From contig NZ_JAPDRJ010000006.1 of the NCBI RefSeq assembly GCF_040706535.1, forward strand, positions 62,001 through 126,000: 64,000 nucleotides of DNA, written 5' to 3'. The DNA is from Lentisalinibacter orientalis (lineage in GTDB: Bacteria > Pseudomonadota > Gammaproteobacteria > Steroidobacterales > Woeseiaceae). Shown piece after piece: positions 22,700 to 32,166 of the stretch (position 1 is the stretch's first letter; every line of letters starts with the position of its first letter). Made by a program: the position numbers and the translations under genes. The notes under the pieces were generated by a model that saw only the letters and a list, made by a program, of their open reading frames with translations, was not told where the DNA came from and ran no database searches.

Positions 22700-23116
22700 T
22701 TAACCCAGTCGCTCCCTGAACTCATCCGCCGTCACGATCAACGAGGGAAAGCTTTTTCGCATTGCGAGAATATCGGCATCGCCGGTCACCAGGGATTCAG
22801 CCTCGCCCGCATGGGCAAGTACCAGAAACACCTGATCATGCTCATCGCGGCACACGGGCAAGTCCGGCCATGGCTCCGGTAGATCCACCACATCGGAATA
22901 GGGCAGGAAATCCGCCAGCAGAACTTTCTGATCGGCTTTCGTCAGCTCGAACTTCGGGTAGGCCAGAACACGCATCAGCTCTTTGACGGTTGCTCTGCAA
23001 ACCAGGGGTTGCACTCGTTGCTGCTGCCAGGCGTGGCGTACCCAGGCGAGGCGGCCCGCATTGAAGAGCAGCGCGGACACGACTATGTTCGTGTCGAGCA
23101 CCACCCGATGCGTCAT
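22700..23116 (-). CDS. PIN-domain toxin of a type II toxin-antitoxin pair
   Basis: This 138-residue PIN nuclease has VVLDTNIVVSALL (Asp8, Asn10), TVKELMRVL (Glu46), DEHDQVFL (Asp94) and TGDADILAM (Asp113, Asp115), which together form the metal-binding acidic pocket. It belongs to the putative-toxin PIN family, distinct from classical VapC but with the same expected RNase activity. Its start overlaps the stop of the AbrB-like gene by one base (TGATG), so the two are translationally coupled, antitoxin first. Free of its partner it would cleave RNA. Confidence 0.88.
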   Translation of the reverse strand: MTHRVVLDTNIVVSALLFNAGRLAWVRHAWQQQRVQPLVCRATVKELMRVLAYPKFELTKADQKVLLADFLPYSDVVDLPEPWPDLPVCRDEHDQVFLVLAHAGEAESLVTGDADILAMRKSFPSLIVTADEFRERLG

Positions 23117-23334
23117 CAGCGACGCGCCCAGTCTACGGCGTCATCGATGTCCTGCTCCGTGATCCCCAGCTCTTCGAGTTTGTCGCGAACCGCCCGGGCC
23201 TCGTGAATCCGCACGGGCGTCAGGATGATGCGGCCATTCTCGACCGTGACGTCGAAATACTCCGCGACATCCACGCTGGAGACCACCGCCTTCGGCAGCG
23301 TGAGCTGGTTTTTCGAGGTGAGTTTGGCAAGCAT
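23116..23334 (-). CDS. AbrB/MazE/SpoVT-like antitoxin
   Basis: This 72-residue protein begins with the swapped-hairpin AbrB fold (KLTSKNQLTLPKAVVSSV, then YFDVTVENGRIILTPV) that dimerises and binds the operon promoter. A helical tail (AVRDKLEELGITEQDIDDAV) likely wraps the PIN toxin. It is the first gene of a two-gene operon with the PIN gene. Upstream, TTATCACATGAACACAGGGC leads into the start, and the sequence TATGTAAGGAAGTAAG near 23370 may be the autoregulatory site; that is a guess. Confidence 0.85.
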   Translation of the reverse strand: MLAKLTSKNQLTLPKAVVSSVDVAEYFDVTVENGRIILTPVRIHEARAVRDKLEELGITEQDIDDAVDWARR

Positions 23335-23441
23335 GACTGCGCCCTGTGTTCATGTGATAAGGAAATCTTACTTCCTTACATAGTGGCCTTTCAAGCTATT
23401 TAATGAGCGCGCGTCCTGCAATAGCGCCTGGCCAAAACGAA

Positions 23442-23466
23442 AAACCCCGGCTCTGGGCCGGGGTTT
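23442..23466 (-). terminator. Rho-independent terminator for the bfr transcript
   Basis: On the minus strand the stem AAACCCCGGC / GCCGGGGTTT is followed by TTTCGTTTT. It lies downstream of bfr, beyond REP copy 3. Confidence 0.75.
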
Positions 23467-23479
23467 CCGTAGATGGACA

Positions 23480-23536
23480 TGTAGGAGGGCCTTCAGGCCC
23501 GATTTTCTTATGGATCGGGGATAAATCCCCTCCTAC
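23480..23536. repeat. REP-like palindromic element, copy 3 (paired arms)
   Basis: Left arm hairpin GGGCC-TTCA-GGCCC, right arm GGGGA-TAAA-TCCCC. It starts at a TGTAGGAG foot and ends with CTCCTAC, seven nt from the bfr stop codon. Confidence 0.88.
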
Positions 23537-23543
23537 GTGAGGG

Positions 23544-24029
23544 TCAGCCGCCTTCCGCCCCTTCCCCGATCTGGCTCTGGATGTAGTTCTGCAGCCCGGT
23601 CTTCTCGATCAGCCCCAGCTGCGTCTCGAGGAAGTCCACGTGTTCCTCCTCGGACTCGAGGATGCGCTCGAAGATCTCGCGGGAGACGTAGTCCTTCACG
23701 CTCTCGCAGTATTCGATCGCCTCGCGCAGGTCCGGGATGGCGTCCATCTCCAGCGCGAGATCGGCCTCGAGGATCTCCTGCACGTTCTCGCCGATCCTGA
23801 GCTTGCCCAGGTCCTGCAGGTTCGGCAGGCCCTCGAGGAAGAGGATGCGCTCGATGAGGGTGTCGGCGTGCTTCATCTCGTCGATGGACTCGCCGTACTC
23901 GTAGTCACCCAGGCGGTGCAGGCCCCAGTCCTTCAGCATGCGCGAGTGCAGGAAGTACTGGTTGATGGCCGTGAGTTCGTTCTTCAGCGTTTTGTTCAGA
24001 TGCTGGATGACGGTGGTATCGCCCTTCAT
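23544..24029 (-). CDS. bfr: Bacterioferritin
   Basis: This 161-residue iron-storage ferritin assembles as a 24-mer that oxidises and stores iron and binds heme between subunits. All ferroxidase ligands are present at the classical positions: Glu18, Glu51, His54, Glu94, Glu127 and His130. The heme ligand Met52 is also there (SIDEMKHADTL). Release of the stored iron needs Bfd, encoded 143 bp upstream on the same strand. The gap between them holds a REP-like element, so co-transcription is possible but may be attenuated. Its start is preceded by AAGGACGAGGAACATC. Confidence 0.97.
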   Translation of the reverse strand: MKGDTTVIQHLNKTLKNELTAINQYFLHSRMLKDWGLHRLGDYEYGESIDEMKHADTLIERILFLEGLPNLQDLGKLRIGENVQEILEADLALEMDAIPDLREAIEYCESVKDYVSREIFERILESEEEHVDFLETQLGLIEKTGLQNYIQSQIGEGAEGG

Positions 24030-24111
24030 GATGTTCCTCGTCCTTAGGTTGGCGTTGTGTCAGGCGAGGATTCTAACGAAACGGCGCCGCCGGCGCGATT
24101 CGTGAAAATCG

Positions 24112-24170
24112 TGTAGGAGGGCCTTCAGGCCCGATTGGCCTAATGAATCGGGGCTAAAGCCCCTCCCACA
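24112..24170. repeat. REP-like palindromic element, copy 4 (paired arms)
   Basis: Left arm hairpin GGGCC-TTCA-GGCCC, right arm GGGGC-TAAA-GCCCC. It lies between bfd and bfr, two bp from the bfd stop codon. This is the position where many REPs stabilise the upstream part of a transcript. Confidence 0.88.
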
Positions 24171-24172
24171 GC

Positions 24173-24394
24173 CTAGCCGGCGGGCGCCGGCTCGGGACGC
24201 CACCGTCCCACCGGCGCAGGAGCGGCGGTGGAGGGCGCACAGCGGGCGATGATGGCTTCGGCGTCTTCCTGGCAGCTGCCGCAGCAGGAGCCTACGCCGA
24301 TGTGGTCCTTGAGGTCGTAGAACGTCTGCGCGCCGTCCTTGACGGCTTTTTCGATCTGGCGATCGGTGATGGCTTGGCAGATGCAGACATACAT
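24173..24394 (-). CDS. bfd: Bacterioferritin-associated ferredoxin
   Basis: This is a 73-residue [2Fe-2S] protein that donates electrons to the bacterioferritin heme so that stored iron is released. Cluster ligands are Cys4 and Cys6 (MYVCICQAITD) and Cys38 and Cys41 (GSCCGSCQ), the Bfd pattern with the CxC spacing. The tail after residue 52 is Pro/Ala-rich and poorly conserved. A Fur-box-like sequence lies about 35 bp upstream at 24428-24446, as expected for a gene induced by iron starvation. bfr follows on the same strand. Confidence 0.94.
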   Translation of the reverse strand: MYVCICQAITDRQIEKAVKDGAQTFYDLKDHIGVGSCCGSCQEDAEAIIARCAPSTAAPAPVGRWRPEPAPAG

Positions 24395-24427
24395 GGTTTC
24401 AGACCTCTGAACGCGATACTAAGCGCG

Positions 24428-24446
24428 AATGCGAATGATTGTCAAT
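24428..24446 (-). promoter_or_regulatory. Fur box upstream of bfd
   Basis: AATGCGAATGATTGTCAAT is close to the Fur consensus built around a central AATGATT with flanking inverted ATTG/CAAT arms. It lies 34 bp ahead of the bfd start, in the region where a promoter would be. Confidence 0.75.
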
Positions 24447-24477
24447 TAGGTATTTTCCGAAAATGGGGCGAACCTGA

Positions 24478-24501
24478 TGTAGGAGGGCCTTCAGGCCCGA
24501 T
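24478..24501. repeat. REP-like element, copy 5 (single arm)
   Basis: One arm only: TGTAGGAG foot, hairpin GGGCC-TTCA-GGCCC and CGAT. The sequence after it does not supply the second arm. Confidence 0.85.
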
Positions 24502-24524
24502 CCTCCCTCGAGGGTGACCCCCTC

Positions 24525-24560
24525 CCGCACCCGGCGAGGTAGCAGCAGAACCGGGTGCGG
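24525..24560 (-). terminator. Hairpin downstream of the FecA-like receptor gene
   Basis: A perfect 10-bp inverted repeat, CCGCACCCGG and CCGGGTGCGG, has a 16-nt loop and lies 21 nt beyond the receptor's stop codon. No T run follows, so the terminator role is uncertain. Confidence 0.45.
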
Positions 24561-24581
24561 AAGGGAGCCGTGCGCCAAATC

Positions 24582-26813
24582 TCAAATATCCCAGGTAAAC
24601 CCAATAAACGCCGTCCGCGACCGCCCCGGCCGCAGCCCCGCCGGCCGCCGCGCCACCGCGTATTCCTTGTCGAACAGGTTGTCGACGCGGAAGGTGGCGC
24701 GGAGATCGGGGCGCACCTGCCAGCCGGCGGCGAGGTCCCAGATTACGAAGCTGTCGACGCCTTCGCGGGGCCCGATGTCGCCGCTGCCGGCGGTGGTGCG
24801 GGTCTCGTCGGTGTAGCTGGCGGCGACGTCGATGCTCCAGCGCTCGGCGGCCAGGCCCGCGCTGGCGCGCAGCTGGTGCTCGGGGATGTAGGGCAGCTCG
24901 TCGCCGGCCTCCACCTCGCCCCAGGGGTCGAAGCCGCTCTCGAAGCTGTTGTCGAACTCGGCGGTGGCGGTCCACGTGTAGGCGAGCGAGAGCGGCACCT
25001 GGATGCCGTTGCCCAGGCGGTCACCGAACGGCTCGCGCAGGTTCCACGCACCGGTGAGCTCGAGTCCGCTGACGGTGGCCTCGCCGCCGTCGAACTGGTC
25101 GCCGATGTTGCCGCTGCCGCCGGTCGACGCCGTGACGGTGCCCACCAGGTTCTGGTAGTCGTTCAGAAATCCAATGGCTTCGAAGCTGCGGCCGTTCTCG
25201 CCCCAGCGCACCCCGAACTCGTAGTTCCAGCTCTCTTCCTCGTCGGCGTCGGAGCCGGGGCCCGGCGGGTTGAAGCCGCGATGCACGCCGGCCAGCAGGC
25301 GCCAGTTCTCGCCGATGTGGTAGAGCGCGCCCATGCCCGGGATGAAAACGTCCACGCTGTTCTCGCGCACCCGGGTCGGGCCGATGGACCGGTCGGTGTT
25401 GTCGGTGGAGTAGTCCTCGCGGACGAGGTCGATGGTCTCGTAGCGGAAGCCGGGGCTGAGCACCCAGTTTCCGACAGAGATCTCGGCGTTGACGAAGCCG
25501 GCCAGCACCTCTGCGGTGCTCACGCGGTTGGTGGCCGTGCCGGGCTCGGCGTCGGTGGTGAGCACGAGCAGGCCGTCTTCCATGCGGTAGGCGTCGTCGT
25601 CCTGGAAGCGGTCCTCCTCGTCCTCGTGGATGCGCAGGCCGAAGGTGAGGCCGATGTCGGCGCCGCCGACGGCCCAGTCGTAGCCCACGCGGGCCTGGAC
25701 GCCCTGGGAGTAGTACTCCCGGTTGTTGTTGCGCTTCTCGAGCGCGTCGTCGGCGCTGGTGGCGCCCTCCAGGATGGCGAGTTCGGCGGCATAGGTGTCG
25801 GGGTCCGACAGGATGCTGCTGATGCCGATGTCATTGACGCTGGAGAGCTTGTACCAGTTGCGCTCGAAGTCGTTGCGATACGCCGTCACCTCGCCGTACC
25901 AGGGGCCGGTGGGGTCGATGGTCCAGGCGAGCTGCACCTGGCGGTGGTTGGTGTCGATGACGTCGTCCTGGGAGGCCGCGTAGCGCCGGTAGGGGTCTTC
26001 CGCGAAGTCCTCGTCGGTGAGGCCGAGGTAGGTCTCGTCGGAGGCCTGCTCGGTGTAGCCGAGTTTCAGGTCCAGAGACTGGTAGACGTCCGACCCGGGA
26101 GCGCTGTTCACGCGGAACTTCGCCATGTAGTCCTGCAGACGGTAGCCGGCGTCGAAGTCCCGGGGCGCATCGATGGTCTTGAAGCCTTCGGTGGACTGCT
26201 GGGCCGTCTCCACCAGCCAGCCGTAGCGCTCGGCCCGGTAGCCGTAGCGGGCGATGCCCTGCAGCGTGGCGTCTTCGCCCGCGCGCGCCTCGAGGCGGCC
26301 GCCGGTCTCGGACGGGATGGGCGTGGAGATCATGTTGATGGCGCCGCCGATGGTGCGGGCGCCCACGCCGATGGAAGAGGGGCCCTTCAGGACCTCCAGC
26401 GCGTGCATGCGCTGCTGGGTCGGAAAGTAGTAGGCGGAAGGCGCAGAGTACGGAGCCGGGGCGATCAGCACGCCGTCTTCCAGCAGCGCGATGCGGCTGG
26501 AGCGGTCGAGGCCGGAGCCGCGGATGCCGATGTTCGGCCTGAGCCCGTAGCCTTCCTCTTCCTGCAGGTAGACGCCGGGAGCGGCTCGCAGCACCCGCAT
26601 GATGTCGGCGTTGGCGAAGACCTCGAGGTCCTCCGGACTGAAATACTGCGCCGAGCCGGCGATGTCGGAGACCTGGTTCGGGTTACCGAGTATGGTGACG
26701 ACGTCGATGACCTCGCCCTCGTCGGTGGTTTCCTGCGCGATGGCGGATGTGGCGATCAGAGCGAGGGGTAGGAGGGCCTTCAGGCCCGAAAATCTGTTAT
26801 GCGGCATGCCCAT
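24582..26813 (-). CDS. TonB-dependent receptor, FecA-like, Fur-controlled
   Basis: This outer-membrane receptor of about 743 residues has a signal peptide ending AIA-QE. A plug domain follows (VVTILGNPNQVSDIAGSA, RAAPGVYLQEEEGYGLRPNI, GIRGSGLDRSSRIALLEDGV, LKGPSSIGVGARTIGGAINM), then a 22-stranded barrel ending in WDI. The PYSAPSAYYFP plug segment resembles ferric-dicitrate-type receptors, so the substrate is probably a ferric chelate. ATG 26813 is chosen because it starts just ahead of the hydrophobic signal; ATG 26807 and 26858 are alternatives. A Fur box lies at 26897-26915. The hydrophobic core of the signal is partly encoded by a REP-like arm at 26768-26789, giving SGLKALLP. Confidence 0.88.
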   Translation of the reverse strand: MGMPHNRFSGLKALLPLALIATSAIAQETTDEGEVIDVVTILGNPNQVSDIAGSAQYFSPEDLEVFANADIMRVLRAAPGVYLQEEEGYGLRPNIGIRGSGLDRSSRIALLEDGVLIAPAPYSAPSAYYFPTQQRMHALEVLKGPSSIGVGARTIGGAINMISTPIPSETGGRLEARAGEDATLQGIARYGYRAERYGWLVETAQQSTEGFKTIDAPRDFDAGYRLQDYMAKFRVNSAPGSDVYQSLDLKLGYTEQASDETYLGLTDEDFAEDPYRRYAASQDDVIDTNHRQVQLAWTIDPTGPWYGEVTAYRNDFERNWYKLSSVNDIGISSILSDPDTYAAELAILEGATSADDALEKRNNNREYYSQGVQARVGYDWAVGGADIGLTFGLRIHEDEEDRFQDDDAYRMEDGLLVLTTDAEPGTATNRVSTAEVLAGFVNAEISVGNWVLSPGFRYETIDLVREDYSTDNTDRSIGPTRVRENSVDVFIPGMGALYHIGENWRLLAGVHRGFNPPGPGSDADEEESWNYEFGVRWGENGRSFEAIGFLNDYQNLVGTVTASTGGSGNIGDQFDGGEATVSGLELTGAWNLREPFGDRLGNGIQVPLSLAYTWTATAEFDNSFESGFDPWGEVEAGDELPYIPEHQLRASAGLAAERWSIDVAASYTDETRTTAGSGDIGPREGVDSFVIWDLAAGWQVRPDLRATFRVDNLFDKEYAVARRPAGLRPGRSRTAFIGFTWDI
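26768..26789. repeat. REP-like element, copy 6, inside the receptor's signal-peptide codons
   Basis: A single arm, GTAGGAGGGCC-TTCA-GGCCCGA, lies in frame within the 5' coding region of the TonB-dependent receptor. Read on the minus strand it encodes FSGLKALLP. Confidence 0.88.
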
Positions 26814-26896
26814 CAATTCCGGTTCTGGTTCTCGATCTGCGAGCCGTTTTCTGTCCACGGACGGCCGCAGGCCCGTCGATGGGCGTAAATTAGATC

Positions 26897-26915
26897 AAAT
26901 GAGAATCATTCGCAA
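26897..26915 (-). promoter_or_regulatory. Fur box upstream of the FecA-like receptor
   Basis: AAATGAGAATCATTCGCAA matches the Fur consensus core GAGAATCATT. It lies 84 bp before ATG 26813. Confidence 0.8.
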
Positions 26916-26999
26916 CAGCAAATCGTAAGCATTTGTACGTATCGGTTCCGCCGACCCCTCAGCTCGACTGCTACTTGACAGGCAATCGTCTGCTGATAG

Positions 27000-27043
27000 T
27001 TGGCCAATCGTTGGCCAATCGTCGGCCAGTCGCGCGCCGATCG
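27000..27043. repeat. 11-bp tandem repeat, about four copies, ahead of prsR
   Basis: TTGGCCAATCG occurs twice in succession (27000-27021). TCGGCCAGTCG (27022-27032) and a decayed CGCGCCGATCG (27033-27043) follow. The period matches one helical turn. It lies 134 bp before the preferred prsR start. Confidence 0.8.
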
Positions 27044-27176
27044 AGTCCGCCGCCCGGCAATTCGCAGCCCCGAGTGTGACCTGGCCACTCCCCAGCCCCG
27101 CGGTGGCGTGGCACTATGCGCGATGGGCAGGGAGCCGGCCATTCGGACGGAGAGCCAGACGGAGAGCGACAAAGCC

Positions 27177-28555
<1,379 letters not shown>

Positions 28556-28559
<4 letters not shown>

Positions 28560-28613
28560 GAGGGGATTTATCCCCGATTGGATTATTGGATCGGGCCTGA
28601 AGGCCCTCCTACA
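28556..28613. repeat. REP-like palindromic element, copy 7, overlapping the prsR stop
   Basis: Left arm hairpin GGGGA-TTTA-TCCCC, right arm GGGCC-TGAA-GGCCC. The TAG at 28557-28559, the prsR stop codon, is part of the GTAG foot. Confidence 0.9.
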
Positions 28614-28651
28614 TTATTTCCATGCATATGGGACGATCCAGCACGCGGCCC

Positions 28652-28669
28652 TGTCGGTAGGCTTTACAA
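28652..28669 (+). promoter_or_regulatory. PEP-CTERM box of PEP-CTERM gene 3
   Basis: TGTCGG-N6-TTACAA, identical at all twelve defined bases to the box at 18106. Here the box starts 68 nt before TGGC, 13 nt closer than in the other three. Confidence 0.72.
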
Positions 28670-28719
28670 GGACTTACGGCGCTTTTCTTAACCGGCGGTT
28701 TTATAAGGCATTCCCGTTC

Positions 28720-28735
28720 TGGCACGAAAGCTGCT
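28720..28735 (+). promoter_or_regulatory. Sigma-54 promoter of PEP-CTERM gene 3
   Basis: TGGCACGAAAGCTGCT has a perfect TGGCACG -24 element. The -12 element is CTGC and keeps the required GC. It lies 41 nt before the GTG start at 28777. Confidence 0.75.
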
Positions 28736-28776
28736 CTGTTACAGGCAGACAAGAAGTCTTTTGCAAGGAGCGCCAC

Positions 28777-29475
28777 GTGAACTTCACTGCTAGAATCATC
28801 CGCACCGCCGTATTGGTGACCGCCGGTCTTTTCGGCGTCTCAGCCCACGCGGACCTCATCGAGGGCGACGGTAACGTCCTCATCCGTTCCCTGCCGAATG
28901 ACATCGTCGAGGACTTCCCGCTTGAGGACTTGGTGCCGACGCAGGACCCGCTCGAGAGCATCGATTATTCTCCAGGGTCCGTGGCATTCAAGGACGGCGC
29001 CGGCGACTTTCTTCCCGCCGAAGATCCTTCTGATCCCGACTGGTGGCAGGGCGACGGCCTCGTCTACACGACGACCACAGACACGATGTGGGTCGAATTT
29101 CATGATCTGAACGTTATTGGATTCACTTTCCGGCTTGGGGCCAATATGGGAGCCCGTGCTTGGATACGCGCCTATTACAGTGATGACAATGAGGCAACTG
29201 GTACATTTTGGAGTGGGTGGTTCGGGGGTATTGATCCCGATACGTCACCGTCCTATGGCGTATTCGTAACCAATCAGTCGGCATGCCGAAAACTGGATCG
29301 CATTGAGATTGATCCGCCGGCCACCTTCACCTGGGGCCTCGGCGACATGCAGATCGCGACCAGCGACGCGTGCACGACGCAGGTGCCGGAGCCGGGGTCG
29401 CTGGGTCTCCTCGGCGCCGGCCTGCTGGCCATGGGCTTCGTCTGGCGCACCCGCCGCCGCGTCGTCCAGCTGTAG
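28777..29475 (+). CDS. PEP-CTERM sorted surface protein 3
   Basis: This 232-residue exported protein starts at GTG 28777, with AAGGAG six bases upstream and a sigma-54 promoter just before. The signal peptide ends near AHA-DL. The body is acidic (LIRSLPNDIVEDFPLEDLVP, DPSDPDWWQGDG) with a beta-rich region MWVEFHDLNVIGFTFRLG and a Cys pair (CRK and DACTTQ). The C-terminus is VPEPGSLGLLGAGLLAM, a short helix, then RTRRR, an exosortase sorting signal. The last residues VQL and the TAG stop are encoded by the start of a REP-like element. It lies next to prsR, its likely activator. Confidence 0.87.
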   Translation: MNFTARIIRTAVLVTAGLFGVSAHADLIEGDGNVLIRSLPNDIVEDFPLEDLVPTQDPLESIDYSPGSVAFKDGAGDFLPAEDPSDPDWWQGDGLVYTTTTDTMWVEFHDLNVIGFTFRLGANMGARAWIRAYYSDDNEATGTFWSGWFGGIDPDTSPSYGVFVTNQSACRKLDRIEIDPPATFTWGLGDMQIATSDACTTQVPEPGSLGLLGAGLLAMGFVWRTRRRVVQL

Positions 29476-29554
29476 GAAGGCCTTCAGGCCCGATCTGTAG
29501 GAGGGGATTTATCCCCGATTCGAATAATGAATCGGGGATAAATCCCCTCCTACA
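29471..29554. repeat. REP-like composite element, copy 8 (three arms)
   Basis: A lone arm (29471-29494, foot TGTAGGAA, hairpin GGCC-TTCA-GGCC) is followed by a paired element (29496-29554) whose two arms both use GGGGA/TCCCC stems. The left end supplies the stop codon of PEP-CTERM gene 3. The right end supplies the stop codon of the RAYT gene. Confidence 0.9.
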
Positions 29555-30029
29555 TTTCCTTTTTGTCCCACCAGACCGCGTAGGTCAGCGGATAATCCTC
29601 CGGCCGCTCGACCAGCTTCGCGCGCACCGGGTTGTGGACGACGTAGTCCCCCACGACCTCGACCACCTCGTCTTTCCGCAGCGCGTGGTCGTGGAACCCC
29701 GGCTGCCAGATGCGCCCGCAGGTGCTGCGCGCCTTGTTGATGCGCAGCGCCGAGCGGCCCTTCATCTGTCCCACCACCGATTGCAGCCTGTGCCCGGGCT
29801 GCAGCTCGAACAGCCAGCGCAGATGGTCCGGCATTACGGTGTAGGCGAGGGTGCGGGTGCCGCCGTTGTCGTCGGAGCGGCGCAGCTCGTCGATGACCAT
29901 CGAGCCGCAGAACAGGCAGGTGAAGATCGTGCGCCGTGCGTGGCAGTAGGTGGTGACGAGGTAGATGCGCTGTGCCTCGGACCAGCGGCCGAGCCTGAGG
30001 GCGTGCCCTCTGTGTTGTGTTGATGCCAT
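29550..30029 (-). CDS. rayT: REP-associated tyrosine transposase (RAYT, Y1 HUH family)
   Basis: This 159-residue single-strand DNA transposase relative acts on REP hairpins. It has the family landmarks: YLVTTYCHARRTIF, the metal-site region LAYTVMPDHLRWLFEL at 61-76, WQPGFHDHALR at 108-118, catalytic Tyr129 in GDYVVHNPVRAKLVE and a final WWD. The HUH motif (usually His-x-His in MP-D/N-H-x-H) reads His69-Leu-Arg71, so the second metal ligand is replaced by Arg. The gene is flanked on both sides by REP-like elements (29471-29554, 30100-30157). Its TAG stop lies inside the left one. It is the probable source of the repeat family in this window. Confidence 0.88.
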   Translation of the reverse strand: MASTQHRGHALRLGRWSEAQRIYLVTTYCHARRTIFTCLFCGSMVIDELRRSDDNGGTRTLAYTVMPDHLRWLFELQPGHRLQSVVGQMKGRSALRINKARSTCGRIWQPGFHDHALRKDEVVEVVGDYVVHNPVRAKLVERPEDYPLTYAVWWDKKEM

Positions 30030-30099
30030 GCTGGAAGCATGGCGAAGAGGACTACAGGCAGCGACGCGCGAATGGATGCAGTTGCGTGTGAAATGCGTG

Positions 30100-30157
30100 G
30101 TAGGAGGGCCTTCAGGCCCGATTCGGATATTGAATCGGGCCTGAAGGCCCTCCTACA
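30100..30157. repeat. REP-like palindromic element, copy 9 (paired arms)
   Basis: Both arms use the GGGCC/GGCCC stem. It lies 70 bp upstream of the RAYT start, so RAYT is bracketed by the repeats it probably moves. Confidence 0.9.
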
Positions 30158-30188
30158 AGAGCCAATCCCAAATCCAATCCCCGAACCC

Positions 30189-31533
<1,345 letters not shown>

Positions 31534-31553
<20 letters not shown>

Positions 31554-32166
31554 CGGAGCGTTCCCTGATTGATCTCTCGATGGTGGTGATGGCGCGGAGC
31601 TTCTCCTCCGCCTCTTCCAGCGCCCGGGCGAGTTCCCGGTTCTGCGCCCGTGCCGCCGCCAGCTGCTGCTCGAGCCGCTGGCGCTCGTCGTCCGCGGCGC
31701 GCTCGTATTGGGAGCGCAGCTGGCGGTTCTCTGTCTTCAGGAGCAGCCGCTGCTCCACCACCTCCAGCTGCAGCTCGGCCAGTGTGACCTCGGCCGGCAG
31801 CAACAGTTCGGAGCGCGCCAGAATCCCGGTCAGCATCTCCCGGGCCCGCTCCGCATCGGCGCCGGCGTGTCCGGGGGTCGCGAGCGCCAGCGCGAGATGC
31901 AGCCGGTTGGTGGTGGTCGGCGCCTGCAGGAAGGCGTCGTCCACCCGGGCGAACACCTCGGCCTTGGTCGCGGGATCCCCGGCGGCGAGGTCGCGCATCG
32001 TCCGAAGGTAGCCCGAGACGTCGGCGCCATCAACGTCGCGGGCGGCAGTTCCGTCGTCGCCGTCCCGGTCCAGCCAGCCCGTGGTAGAAGTGCACCCACC
32101 AATGAGCACCAGGCCGGCGAGCGCGGCGAGGAGGGCGGGTATCCATCCGTGACTTGCGCTACGCAT
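31534..32166 (-). CDS. qseG: QseG/GlrG-like lipoprotein
   Basis: This is a 210-residue lipoprotein with signal and lipobox LAGLVLIGGC (Cys about 25). The mid region LRTMRDLAAGDPATKAEVFARVDDAF with LHLALALATPGH resembles QseG helical repeats. A C-terminal coiled coil follows, rich in Leu, Gln and Arg (LLLKTENRQLRSQYERA, QLAAARAQNRELARALEEAEEKL). In enterobacteria QseG is an outer-membrane lipoprotein that interacts with the kinase QseE/GlrK. Its place between kinase and regulator, overlapping both, supports that role here. Sequence similarity by eye is modest, so the name rests mostly on context. Confidence 0.75.

Noticed and set aside
24555..26771. 738-codon open frame on the plus strand opposite the FecA-like receptor
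   Set aside because: It has low-complexity Val/Gly/Ala composition and lies opposite a clear TonB-dependent receptor; it is an artefact of GC-rich codons.
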